A stretch of 13,066 bases of DNA from JAWXTP01 sp044433415 (GCA_044433415.1 JAWXTP010000083.1:1-13066), one strand, 5' to 3'; positions 1 through 5,983 are shown, counted from the stretch's first letter. Notes: generated from the letters alone by a model not told the origin. Translations and numbers: made by a program.

Positions 1-36
1 GCCAAAATCATCCAATTTGAAGGGGTAGAATTTTAA
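1..36 (+). CDS. 3' end of an unidentified upstream gene
   Basis: Reading from base 1, the frame gives AKIIQFEGVEF followed by TAA at 34-36. A strong terminator hairpin begins about 20 nt later, which supports this being the true end of a plus-strand gene. Only eleven residues are visible and I do not recognise the family. The gene is truncated by the window edge. Confidence 0.4.
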   Translation, partial: AKIIQFEGVEF

Positions 37-55
37 GAACACAAAAGAAAGAACT

Positions 56-100
56 AAAAAAACATGAGCTCATATCGAAAATATGGGCTCATGTTTTTTT
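56..100 (+). terminator. Intrinsic terminator of the upstream gene
   Basis: The arms at 61-75 and 81-95 are complementary over 15 positions with one T/G wobble and a CGAAA loop. Flanking A and T runs extend the stem to 56-100 and provide the 3' U-tract (94-100). The A-run on the left means it could also work in the minus direction, but no minus-strand gene ends here. Confidence 0.85.
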
Positions 101-156
101 GCTTTTGTGGCTCGGAATATCATATTTAGAATAAAACGTGACCTTTTCAGTGCTCT

Positions 157-225
157 CCTCTTTGACCCCTCTGACCCCTCTGACCCTCCAACAATTTTTC
201 CAGCAGTCTTTCCACGCTTGTCGCC
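157..225. repeat. Intergenic repeat family, copy A
   Basis: This 69-nt segment matches 3637-3705 with only four substitutions, in the same orientation. It begins with GACCC words spaced 10 bp apart (TTTGACCCCTCTGACCCCTC) and ends in CGCTTGTCGCC (215-225). Both copies are intergenic. Confidence 0.85.
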
Positions 226-245
226 TATATCCCTCATTCTTTAGT

Positions 246-286
246 CGCTTGTCGCCCCTACAAGCTACAAGCTAAAACCTAAAACC
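246..286. repeat. Repeat-family segment with CGCTTGTCGCC and AGCTACA units
   Basis: It begins with CGCTTGTCGCC (246-256) and continues with CTACAAGCTACAAGCTAAAA. This resembles the right arm of the large inverted repeat at 2732-2779. It shows that copy A carries both building blocks of the family. Confidence 0.7.
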
Positions 287-301
287 TTCTTCTGCCTTTT
301 T

Positions 302-349
302 TGTCATGTATTGGCTACAAAACTGCCAATATGGCGTTAAGGCATGACA
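302..349. promoter_or_regulatory. Possible operator: two inverted repeats upstream of groES
   Basis: An inner dyad reads TATTGGC (309-315), 9 nt, GCCAATA (325-331). An outer pair reads TGTCATG (302-308) and CATGACA (343-349). The 9-bp spacer recalls the geometry of the HrcA operator CIRCE, but the half-site sequence is different, so this is not a CIRCE element. A role in heat-shock control is inferred only from its position about 100 nt upstream of groES. Confidence 0.35.
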
Positions 350-378
350 CAATATCTGAAAAAGTCATGATAAATCCC

Positions 379-409
379 TTTGGCATAAAAAGTGATAATT
401 GTATAACAT
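379..409 (+). promoter_or_regulatory. Weak candidate promoter for groESL
   Basis: TTTG at 379-382 is followed after 19 nt by TATAACAT (402-409), a partial match to the Bacteroidetes -33/-7 pattern TTTG-N19-21-TAnnTTTG. The -7 box lacks the TTTG half. The location, about 40 nt before the groES start, is suitable. Confidence 0.3.
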
Positions 410-446
410 AAGAACAAAATTAATAATAACTTAAAATAATTACATT

Positions 447-716
447 ATGGCTATTAAACCATTATCAGACAGAGTTTTAGTAGAGCCCAAAGCTGTAGAG
501 ACAAAAACAGCAGCAGGTTTATTTATTCCTGAAACAGCAAAAGAAAAACCACTAGAAGGAATCATCGTTGCGGCAGGTCCAGGAACAAAAGATATCACTA
601 TGGAAGTTAGTGTTGGGGATACTGTATTATATGGTAAATACTCAGGTACAGAGATTTCTCATGACGGTAAAGATTATTTAATCATGCGTCAAAGCGACAT
701 TTTAGCTATCCTTTAG
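447..716 (+). CDS. groES: Co-chaperonin GroES (Hsp10, cpn10)
   Basis: The 89-aa protein is full length for the family. GroES forms the seven-subunit lid that closes the GroEL folding chamber in the cytoplasm. The N-terminal MAIKPLSDRVLVEP is the classic cpn10 opening. Residues about 17-33 form the mobile loop, with GLFIP as the hydrophobic segment that contacts GroEL. GDTVLYGKYSGTEI and the end DYLIMRQSDILAIL are typical of the family. No Shine-Dalgarno site is visible; the leader is A/T-rich. groEL starts 44 nt downstream with no terminator between them, so the two genes form one operon. Confidence 0.98.
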   Translation: MAIKPLSDRVLVEPKAVETKTAAGLFIPETAKEKPLEGIIVAAGPGTKDITMEVSVGDTVLYGKYSGTEISHDGKDYLIMRQSDILAIL

Positions 717-760
717 TAGACTTCTTCAAGTAACATTTAACGAAATTAAAACAAAAAACA

Positions 761-2386
761 ATGGCAAAAGATATTAAATTTAATGTAGAAGCTCGTGAGG
801 AGCTTAAAAAAGGTGTTGACATTCTTGCTGACGCTGTGAAAGTAACTTTAGGCCCTAAAGGTCGTACTGTAGTAATAGACAAAAAATTTGGTGGACCACA
901 AATCACTAAAGATGGTGTGTCTGTAGCTAAAGAAGTAGAGCTGGAAAACACATTTGCTAACCTAGGTGCTCAAATGGTTAAAGAAGTAGCTTCAAAAACT
1001 GCTGACAACGCAGGTGACGGTACAACAACAGCTACAGTACTTGCTCAATCTATCATTGGTGTAGGTATCAAAAACGTAACTGCTGGTGCTAACCCTATGG
1101 ATCTAAAACGTGGTATAGATAAAGCCGTAAGTACAGTAGTTGCTGAGTTACACGCTATGAGCCAAGAAGTTGGTGACGACATCAAAAAGGTAGAACAAGT
1201 AGCTACAGTTTCTGCAAATAACGATTCTTTCATTGGTGCTCTTATTGCTGAGGCTATGGGTAAAGTAAAAAAAGAAGGTGTTATCACTGTTGAAGAAGCT
1301 AAAGGTACAGAAACTCACGTTGACGTTGTTGAAGGTATGCAGTTTGATAGAGGTTACCTTTCTCCTTACTTCATCACAGACCCTGAGAAAATGGAAGCTG
1401 TATTTGAGAAACCTTACATCCTTATCACAGACAAGAAAATCTCTACAATGAAAGAACTTCTTCCTGTGCTAGAACCAGTAGCACAAGCAGGTCGTTCTCT
1501 AGTTATTATCTCTGAGGATATCGACGGTGAAGCTCTTACTACTTTAGTAGTTAACAAGTTAAGAGGTGCTCTTAAAGTTGCAGCTGTAAAAGCTCCAGGT
1601 TTTGGTGATCGTCGTAAAGAGATGTTACAAGATATCGCCATCCTTACAGGAGGTACAGTAATTTCTGAGGAAGTAGGTTTATCTCTAGCTACAGCTACTT
1701 TAGAGATGTTAGGTTCTGCTGACAAAGTTGTTCTTAACAAAGAAAATACTACTATCGTTGATGGTGCAGGAGAGAAAGAAACTATAGCTTCACGTGTTGA
1801 GCAAATCCGTGAGTTAATAGAGAAGTCTACTTCTGATTATGATAAAGAAAAACTTCAAGAGCGCTTAGCAAAACTTGCAGGTGGTGTTGCTGTTCTTTTC
1901 GTTGGTGCAGCTTCAGAAGTTGAGATGAAAGAAAAGAAAGACCGCGTCGATGATGCTTTAGCTGCTACACGTGCCGCTGTAGAAGAAGGTATAGTACCAG
2001 GTGGTGGTGTTGCTCTAATCCGTGCTTCAAAATCGTTGGATAACCTTAAAGGTGACAATGATGATGAAACTACAGGTATCCACATCATTAAACGTGCTAT
2101 TGAAGAGCCATTACGTCAAATCGTTGCTAATGCAGGTGGCGAAGGTTCTGTAGTGGTACAGAAAGTGAAAGAAGGAGAAGGCGACTTTGGTTATAACGCT
2201 CGTACTGATGTTTATGAAAATATGTATGCTGCTGGTATCATTGACCCTACTAAGGTTACTCGTGTTGCTTTAGAGAATGCTGCTTCTGTAGCTAGTATGT
2301 TCTTGACTACTGAGTGTGTTTTGGTAGAGCAAAAATCTGAGGAGCCTATAGCGGCTGCACCTGCTATGGGAGGCATGCCTTATTAA
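761..2386 (+). CDS. groEL: Chaperonin GroEL (Hsp60, cpn60)
   Basis: The 541-aa protein has the normal full length. GroEL is the double-ring ATP-driven folding chamber that works with GroES in the cytoplasm. The N-terminus MAKDIKFNVEAREELKKGVD, the phosphate-binding TLGPKGR (29-35), the nucleotide-site GDGTTT (85-90; Asp86 equals E. coli Asp87) and the signature AAVEEGIVPGGG in the second equatorial half are all intact. The C-terminal tail is short, ending in APAMGGMPY with a single GGM, where many GroEL proteins carry several GGM repeats. It follows groES closely and is followed by a terminator about 180 nt downstream. Confidence 0.98.
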   Translation: MAKDIKFNVEAREELKKGVDILADAVKVTLGPKGRTVVIDKKFGGPQITKDGVSVAKEVELENTFANLGAQMVKEVASKTADNAGDGTTTATVLAQSIIGVGIKNVTAGANPMDLKRGIDKAVSTVVAELHAMSQEVGDDIKKVEQVATVSANNDSFIGALIAEAMGKVKKEGVITVEEAKGTETHVDVVEGMQFDRGYLSPYFITDPEKMEAVFEKPYILITDKKISTMKELLPVLEPVAQAGRSLVIISEDIDGEALTTLVVNKLRGALKVAAVKAPGFGDRRKEMLQDIAILTGGTVISEEVGLSLATATLEMLGSADKVVLNKENTTIVDGAGEKETIASRVEQIRELIEKSTSDYDKEKLQERLAKLAGGVAVLFVGAASEVEMKEKKDRVDDALAATRAAVEEGIVPGGGVALIRASKSLDNLKGDNDDETTGIHIIKRAIEEPLRQIVANAGGEGSVVVQKVKEGEGDFGYNARTDVYENMYAAGIIDPTKVTRVALENAASVASMFLTTECVLVEQKSEEPIAAAPAMGGMPY

Positions 2387-2564
2387 ACGTTGGTTTCACG
2401 TCGGTGGCTTTGGGAAGGCTTTTCCCAATAGCGGCCTACATTTTTCACCTTTTCCTAAAAACCAATGCTCACAACCCCCGAGGTTGCTCCGCTTGCTTTT
2501 CAGAAAAACGCAAAAAATCTAAGCCACTCTTGAAAAAAGCGGACAGTCGTGGACGCTATGTGTT
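2387..2564. other. Untranslated 3' region of groEL
   Basis: A 62-codon frame at 2404-2592 runs into the groESL terminator and has no recognisable product, so I see no gene here. The region is more GC-rich than its surroundings and contains a small GGGAA/TTCCC dyad near 2413-2428. Confidence 0.6.
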
Positions 2565-2600
2565 AACGCCTATGCAGCATCGAGCTGCATAGGCGTTTTT
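2565..2600 (+). terminator. Intrinsic terminator of groESL
   Basis: A perfect 14-bp stem (AACGCCTATGCAGC at 2565-2578 against 2584-2597) has a 5-nt loop and ends in a T run at 2596-2600. It is the first strong stop signal after groEL. There is no U-tract in the minus direction, so it does not serve the minus-strand pair. Confidence 0.92.
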
Positions 2601-2622
2601 GGTAATAGTTGCCTGGGTCGAG

Positions 2623-2652
2623 CAGGGTCAAACAGGGTCAAACAGGGTCAAA
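2623..2652. repeat. Three tandem CAGGGTCAAA decamers
   Basis: Perfect decamers lie at 2623-2632, 2633-2642 and 2643-2652, preceded by a related TGGGTCGAG. In reverse complement the decamer gives TTTGACCCTG, the same GACCC theme at 10-bp spacing seen in the copies at 157 and 3637. Confidence 0.85.
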
Positions 2653-2779
2653 GGGGGGATAGCTTTTAGCTTGTAGCTTGTAGGGCGACAAGCGTGGAAA
2701 TTATTCACAGAATCTTCTCAGAATCTTTAATCGCTTGTCGCCCTAAAAGCTAAAAGCTACAAGCTATCCCCCCCTTTGA
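2648..2779. repeat. Large inverted repeat (48-nt arms)
   Basis: The left arm 2648-2694 and right arm 2732-2779 are reverse complements over about 48 nt with three mismatches and one G-run length difference. They enclose a 37-nt spacer. The arms run from TCAAAGGGGGG through three AGCTTKT units to GGCGACAAGCG. Such a structure could fold as a cruciform or as RNA. It resembles a small non-autonomous palindromic repeat element, but no target-site duplication was identified. Confidence 0.85.
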
Positions 2780-2830
2780 CCCTCCATCAATCTTTAATCG
2801 CTTGTCGCCTAATTCCCATTAATAATCCCA
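2775..2830. repeat. Partial repeat-family copy B
   Basis: TTTGACCCTCCATCAATCTT followed by AATCGCTTGTCGCC resembles the 3' part of copies A and C with an internal deletion. It is directly attached to the right arm of the large inverted repeat, and the following ATTAAT sequence is again similar to copy C. Confidence 0.6.
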
Positions 2831-2893
2831 ATTTTTTTGGAAATTTCGTGAATTTTCATAAATTTGTGATAATTAATCACTTTTAAATAAACC

Positions 2894-3310
2894 TTATATT
2901 GCAATAAGTTGATTGCCCATCTCTTTAAGTGTAGATTTTATTAAATCCATTCTCTCTTTACTTGGCTTTTTCACTCCATAGATGTATTTTGAAAGTAAAC
3001 TTTTATGGATTCCCATTGTTCTAGCAACCTCTGAGATATTAAGCCAAGGAAATTTGTCAAATATCTGAGCAACTTCATTTTCTGTTTCAATCTTAACTTT
3101 TTCAAAGAAACTGCTAATGTGGATATCCTCGTCAATTTCAGCCCATCTAAGAGCCTCACCACGCATTGTTATAGTAAAGTTATTACGCTGAATTTCAGTT
3201 GCTGATTTCAAAGTAGGGAATAACTCTAAAGGTTTACTGTAAACATACGTGTCACTACAAAGCATGTAAATACGGTTGTTCTCAAACCAAATATTTTCAA
3301 TTGTTTTCAT
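2894..3310 (-). CDS. DUF2442 protein with C-terminal helix-turn-helix
   Basis: The minus-strand frame from ATG at 3310 encodes 138 aa. Residues about 1-70 (MKTIENIWFENNRIYML to RWAEIDEDIHISSFF) match the DUF2442 pattern, including the closing W-x-x-I-D-E-D-I. Residues about 88-130 (ISEVARTMGIHKSLLSKYIYG) look like an XRE-type helix-turn-helix, so it may bind DNA. An in-frame ATG at 3343 would add 11 residues and overlap the gene upstream. I prefer 3310 because DUF2442 proteins usually begin right before this segment and it leaves an 11-nt gap. DUF2442 genes often follow DUF4160 genes, as here; the function is unknown, and a toxin-antitoxin-like role is speculation. Confidence 0.8.
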   Translation of the reverse strand: MKTIENIWFENNRIYMLCSDTYVYSKPLELFPTLKSATEIQRNNFTITMRGEALRWAEIDEDIHISSFFEKVKIETENEVAQIFDKFPWLNISEVARTMGIHKSLLSKYIYGVKKPSKERMDLIKSTLKEMGNQLIAI

Positions 3311-3321
3311 TTTAGTATATT

Positions 3322-3559
3322 TTAACTGTGAAACTCGTACCACTTTTCAATAATATCATCTTTGTACATTTTAGTCAACTCAACCGCTCTCTTTAAATCC
3401 TTCGGTTTAAGTCCTCTATTATATATATACTACTGCAATTTCAGGTTCAATTGCAATTTTTGCGCTATCGTCTCCTTTTACGACGTGAATATGAATTGGT
3501 TGATGCTCATTTGCAAAGAAGAAGAATCGCATACCAAATATTTCAAAAACTGTTGGCAT
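3322..3559 (-). pseudogene. DUF4160 protein, frame broken at a (TA)5 tract
   Basis: On the minus strand, ATG at 3559 opens MPTVFEIFGMRFFFFANEHQ, then PIHIHVVKGDDSAKIAIEPE, the typical DUF4160 start with its N-E-H-x-P-x-H-x-H-V motif. After residue 46 it meets TAA (3421-3419) inside a TA dinucleotide run. In a shifted frame the family's C-terminal half continues as NRGLKPKDLKRAVELTKMYK, then DDIIEKWYEFHS and stop at 3322-3324. One additional TA unit would restore an uninterrupted 79-aa protein, the normal size for the family. So this is either a recent pseudogene, a phase-variable off state, or a sequencing error. It lies 11 nt upstream of the DUF2442 gene. Confidence 0.8.
3420..3429. repeat. 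(TA)5 dinucleotide tract inside the DUF4160 frame
   Basis: Five TA units sit exactly at the frame break of the DUF4160 gene. Three or six units would put the two halves in frame; five does not. Short dinucleotide tracts can change length by replication slippage. Confidence 0.75.
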
Positions 3560-3584
3560 AATTTGTGCTAATTTAGTTATAATA

Positions 3585-3616
3585 CAAATATAGGGCTAAA
3601 AATTTAGAACTGCAAG
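3585..3616 (-). promoter_or_regulatory. Promoter of the DUF4160/DUF2442 pair
   Basis: Read on the minus strand, TATATTTG (3592-3585) is an exact TAnnTTTG -7 box, and CTTG ending at 3613 lies 20 nt upstream in the -33 position. Transcription would start near 3578, giving a short leader before the ATG at 3559. Confidence 0.65.
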
Positions 3617-3636
3617 TTTTCTGATATAAATTCGTA

Positions 3637-3705
3637 CCTCTTTGACTCCTCTAACCCCTCTGACCCTCCAACAATCTTTCCAGCAATCTTTCCACGCTTG
3701 TCGCC
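3637..3705. repeat. Intergenic repeat family, copy C
   Basis: This 69-nt copy matches 157-225 with four substitutions and has the same orientation. It ends in CGCTTGTCGCC (3695-3705). Copies A and C together flank the groESL and DUF4160/DUF2442 segment. Confidence 0.85.
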
Positions 3706-3780
3706 CAATTCATCATTAATTAGTCTTTTCAGTTTTACTGTTTTTTTTGGAAAAAGCAACAATAATCACCAATAATTGAT

Positions 3781-3844
3781 AAAAAAACACTATCCAAACA
3801 ACAAAAAAACACTATCCAAACAACAATTTTCCTATCTAAACAAC
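3781..3844. repeat. Tandem A-rich repeat, 22-nt unit
   Basis: Two identical 22-nt units (3781-3802 and 3803-3824) are built on CACTATCCAAACAAC after a run of A. A degenerate 20-nt third unit (3825-3844) contains CCTATCTAAACAAC. It lies about 65 nt upstream of the -33 box of the lipoprotein locus promoter, in the place of an upstream activating site. Confidence 0.85.
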
Positions 3845-3908
3845 AATTTTTATACTCTTTAATACCATTTTAACCTTAAAAAGTATAAAATCGAAAAAAG
3901 GTCGAATT

Positions 3909-3939
3909 TTTGTTGTTTTTGAAAAAAATATTACCTTTG
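3909..3939 (+). promoter_or_regulatory. Bacteroidetes-type promoter of the lipoprotein locus
   Basis: TTTG (3909-3912), a 19-nt spacer and TACCTTTG (3932-3939) match the Bacteroidetes housekeeping pattern TTTG-N19-21-TAnnTTTG at all fixed positions. Transcription would start about 3945-3950, leaving a leader of about 290 nt before the first lipoprotein gene. I saw no comparable match in the later intergenic gaps, which suggests long cotranscription. Confidence 0.75.
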
Positions 3940-3989
3940 CTGAGTGTGTAAGATTTGTGAGAGAGAGTAATATAATTTTATTATTCCAT

Positions 3990-4115
3990 ATGATGAATAT
4001 TTTGAAGAACATAAATAGTCTAGAAGAAATTCAATCAATAACTGTAAGCTCAGTTTCATTGATTGCAAGGAACCTATGTGCTTTAAAATCCAAAGTCAAC
4101 CCCCCCATGGCGTAA
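3990..4115 (+). CDS. Possible 41-aa leader ORF
   Basis: ATG ATG at 3990-3995 opens a 41-codon frame starting MMNILKNINSLEEIQSI and ending in VNPPMA before TAA at 4113-4115. It lies inside the transcribed leader of the lipoprotein locus and overlaps the first leader hairpin. I do not recognise the family, there is no ribosome-binding signal, and a frame this short can occur by chance. If translated it could be a leader peptide. Confidence 0.25.
   Translation: MMNILKNINSLEEIQSITVSSVSLIARNLCALKSKVNPPMA
4032..4065 (+). promoter_or_regulatory. Leader RNA hairpin 1
   Basis: CAATCAAT-AACTG (4032-4044) pairs with CAGTT-(TC)-ATTGATTG (4051-4065). This gives a 13-bp stem with a 2-nt bulge and a 6-nt loop. 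It is in the leader about 85 nt from the inferred transcription start and lacks a U-tract, so it is not a simple terminator. Confidence 0.5.
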
Positions 4116-4146
4116 TTGTCTGGAAATCAATATATTGCAAAACAGT

Positions 4147-4174
4147 CAATAATAGGGAATTTTCTCTATCATTG
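4147..4174 (+). promoter_or_regulatory. Leader RNA hairpin 2
   Basis: CAATAATAGGGA (4147-4158) pairs with TCTCTATCATTG (4163-4174) through 10 Watson-Crick pairs, one G-U pair and one mismatch, with a 4-nt loop. It lies about 60 nt before the first lipoprotein start codon. A regulatory role is inferred. Confidence 0.4.
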
Positions 4175-4236
4175 GATGTTTTGTGCTTATATCCCACTAA
4201 GTCATTATTAGTCAATTATTAAATACTAAATAAAAT

Positions 4237-5892
4237 ATGAAAAAATTACTTACTTTTTTCTCTCTCCTGCTACTCATAGTGAGTTGTACAAAGGAGGTTG
4301 ATGTTTCGCAAGGCGATACGTCGGGTGAGGCTGTCTCGTTTACTGCTACGGTGGTAGGTGATACCGAGACTAAAGTCGCACTTAAATCGTCGTGGGCAGA
4401 TGGCGATAAGGTTGCTCTTTTCTTTAATGAGGAGTCTACGGTTTACTGCTTTGACGTTGCAGAGGATGGCACTATGAGTGGCCATGAATTTATTGTTGAT
4501 AGAGATATGGATTGTACCTATACTGCTTTCTATCCTTATGATGCAAGCTACACTACTCGTGCGGAGTATGAAGCGGCATGTACTGCTGGTGAAGTAGACT
4601 GTATGAAAGCTGTTACAGTAACTTCTGGTAAGGCTGTAGAGCTACAATTCTCACATACGATGGCGGTACTTTCGTTTTCGTTTAAAGTTGAGGGTTCAAG
4701 TAGTTTTAGTGCTTCATTAGCTTTAGATGGTGATATTGATAATGCTATACCTCTTACATTTGATGAGTTTAATTACAATGACTTATATCTTTATGAGGCG
4801 AACTATTTTGTGGAAAGTGGTACAGATATAAGCTCTGCTGCTTTATTAGTAGAGGAGCAAGATGGCGCTACAGGTTATTATATTCTTAGTTGTGAAGATG
4901 GTAATATCCTTGAGTCAGGTAAGCAATATCCATTTTCGTATGGGGAATTTGCTGCTAAAGGTACTGAGGAAGATCCTTATCTTGTTTGGACACCTAGCGA
5001 TATGCGTAAGGTAGGTACAGGAACTGATGGTTGGGGCTTAAGTTCATCTTACTTCTTAGTTAAGGATATTGATCTTGGGTCAGTTGAATTTACGGCTATA
5101 GGTACGTATATATCATCAACAACAACATCATTTACAGGAACATTTGATGGTGGTAATAAAAAGATTAGTGGTTTATGTATCAATCAGTCAAGCTCAGAAT
5201 ATCAAGGACTTTTTGGATATATTATGAATGCCACAATTAAGAATCTTAGCGTGAGTGGTAATGTGACTGGAAAACAACATGTTGGTGGAATTATTGGACG
5301 TGCTAATGGTTCTACAATAGTTGGCTGTAATAATGCAGTAGACGTTACAAGTTTAAGTAATAATGTCGGTGGAATTGTTGGGTATGCTACTTCTTCTACA
5401 GTGGATAACTGTGATAATACTGGAGATGTTACAGGTTCCACTACATGTGTCGGTGGAATTGTTGGATATGCTTCTTATACTACCATGTCTAACTGTAGAA
5501 ATGAAGGTACAGTTTCAGGATTATTTAATACTGTCGGTGGAGTTGTTGGGTATATTAATGATAGTTCTACAGTGAGCTACAGTTATAATGCAGGAGGAAT
5601 CTTAGCAGAATCAGTTACTAATAAAGGAGGAGTTGTTGGGTATATTAATGATAGTTCTACAGTAAGTTATTGTTACTATGATAAGGATGTAGCAGGTGAT
5701 ATTGGTGCAGTGCAAACAGCAGACAGTGGTACTAACTACTGTGGTCTTACTACAGCGATGATGAAAGGTGATGTTGCAACTGAGGGCTCGTTGTTATACT
5801 ACTTTGACCTTGGTGGTAGCACAAGTTGGACTGCTGATACCGAAGGTGTTAATGATGGTTACCCAGTGTTAGTGGTACAGGTAGAAGAATAA
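4237..5892 (+). CDS. Fimbrillin-like lipoprotein with GLUG repeats (paralogue 1)
   Basis: The 551-aa protein starts with a lipoprotein signal peptide ending LIVSC, so Cys17 is the likely lipidated residue. The following TKEVD resembles the export signal that places Bacteroidota lipoproteins on the outer surface. Residues about 30-235 are fimbrillin-like (Mfa_like_1): T-E-T-K at 43-46, W-x-D-G-D-K-V at 53-59, FYPYD at 98-102, and FSHTMAVLSFSF at about 138-149. Residues about 280-345 form a joining segment (GTFDGGNKKISGL, YQGLFGY). Five GLUG-type units starting VGGIIG/VGGIVG follow at about 349-480. The end has the WTAD...GYPVL closure common in this locus. Likely a surface adhesin or pilus-tip-like protein. 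It is the first gene after the promoter and long leader. Confidence 0.88.
   Translation: MKKLLTFFSLLLLIVSCTKEVDVSQGDTSGEAVSFTATVVGDTETKVALKSSWADGDKVALFFNEESTVYCFDVAEDGTMSGHEFIVDRDMDCTYTAFYPYDASYTTRAEYEAACTAGEVDCMKAVTVTSGKAVELQFSHTMAVLSFSFKVEGSSSFSASLALDGDIDNAIPLTFDEFNYNDLYLYEANYFVESGTDISSAALLVEEQDGATGYYILSCEDGNILESGKQYPFSYGEFAAKGTEEDPYLVWTPSDMRKVGTGTDGWGLSSSYFLVKDIDLGSVEFTAIGTYISSTTTSFTGTFDGGNKKISGLCINQSSSEYQGLFGYIMNATIKNLSVSGNVTGKQHVGGIIGRANGSTIVGCNNAVDVTSLSNNVGGIVGYATSSTVDNCDNTGDVTGSTTCVGGIVGYASYTTMSNCRNEGTVSGLFNTVGGVVGYINDSSTVSYSYNAGGILAESVTNKGGVVGYINDSSTVSYCYYDKDVAGDIGAVQTADSGTNYCGLTTAMMKGDVATEGSLLYYFDLGGSTSWTADTEGVNDGYPVLVVQVEE
5539..5663 (+). repeat. Exact 35-nt duplication inside the GLUG array
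   Basis: The segments 5539-5573 and 5629-5663 are identical over 35 nt, with a period of 90 nt (30 residues). Both encode GGVVGYINDSSTV. Other GLUG units in the gene are much less similar at DNA level, so this pair is a recent duplication or conversion. Confidence 0.85.
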
Positions 5893-5918
5893 ACTTTAAG
5901 CTGTTGAGCTGATTCGAG

Positions 5919-5983
5919 ATTGCGGATCGAGCCCGCAATGACGGGATCGAGTCCGCAATGACGGGTTGAGTTCGCAATGACGG
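5919..5983. repeat. Three tandem 20-nt repeats with a hairpin
   Basis: Unit 1 (5924-5943) and unit 2 (5944-5963, GGATCGAGTCCGCAATGACG) differ by one base; unit 3 (5964-5982) is 19 nt and more diverged. ATTGCGG (5919-5925) pairs with CCGCAAT (5933-5939). The repeat is far more GC-rich than its surroundings and occupies the gap between paralogues 1 and 2. Confidence 0.85.

Larger units (their letters stand above)
101..446. other. Intergenic region upstream of groES
   Basis: No convincing gene on either strand. It holds a 69-nt copy of an intergenic repeat (157-225), a second repeat-family segment (246-286), a pair of inverted repeats (302-349) and a weak promoter candidate (379-409). The last about 40 nt before groES are A/T-rich, as is usual for Bacteroidota leaders. 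Confidence 0.7.
2601..2893. other. Intergenic region between groESL and the DUF2442 gene
   Basis: No gene seen. It is largely made of repeat-family sequence: three CAGGGTCAAA decamers (2623-2652), a large inverted repeat (2648-2779) and a further CGCTTGTCGCC unit (2799-2809). The remainder, up to 2893, is A/T-rich. Confidence 0.7.
3560..3908. other. Intergenic region between the divergent units
   Basis: No gene seen. It holds the minus-strand promoter (3585-3616), repeat copy C (3637-3705), a tandem A-rich repeat (3781-3844) and A/T-rich sequence leading to the promoter of the lipoprotein locus. Confidence 0.7.

Noticed and set aside
309..331. CIRCE operator upstream of groES
   Set aside because: The 9-bp spacer fits but the half-sites TATTGGC/GCCAATA do not match the CIRCE half-site TTAGCACTC.
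2404..2592. 62-codon open frame after groEL
   Set aside because: It runs into the groESL terminator hairpin, has no recognisable product and its composition is that of an untranslated tail.
2971..3162. 63-codon minus-strand frame
   Set aside because: It is an alternate-frame shadow of the DUF2442-HTH gene.
3362..3571. 69-codon plus-strand frame
   Set aside because: It lies antisense to the DUF4160 gene, whose protein sequence is clearly the meaningful one.
3781..3844. CRISPR array
   Set aside because: The 22-nt units are directly abutting with no unique spacers.
5363..5575. Frames opposite or shifted within the GLUG arrays (also 7320-7520, 11797-11991, 12274-12480)
   Set aside because: These are open only because the repeated Gly/Val/Ile codons lack stops in other frames; their products are low-complexity and unlike known proteins.
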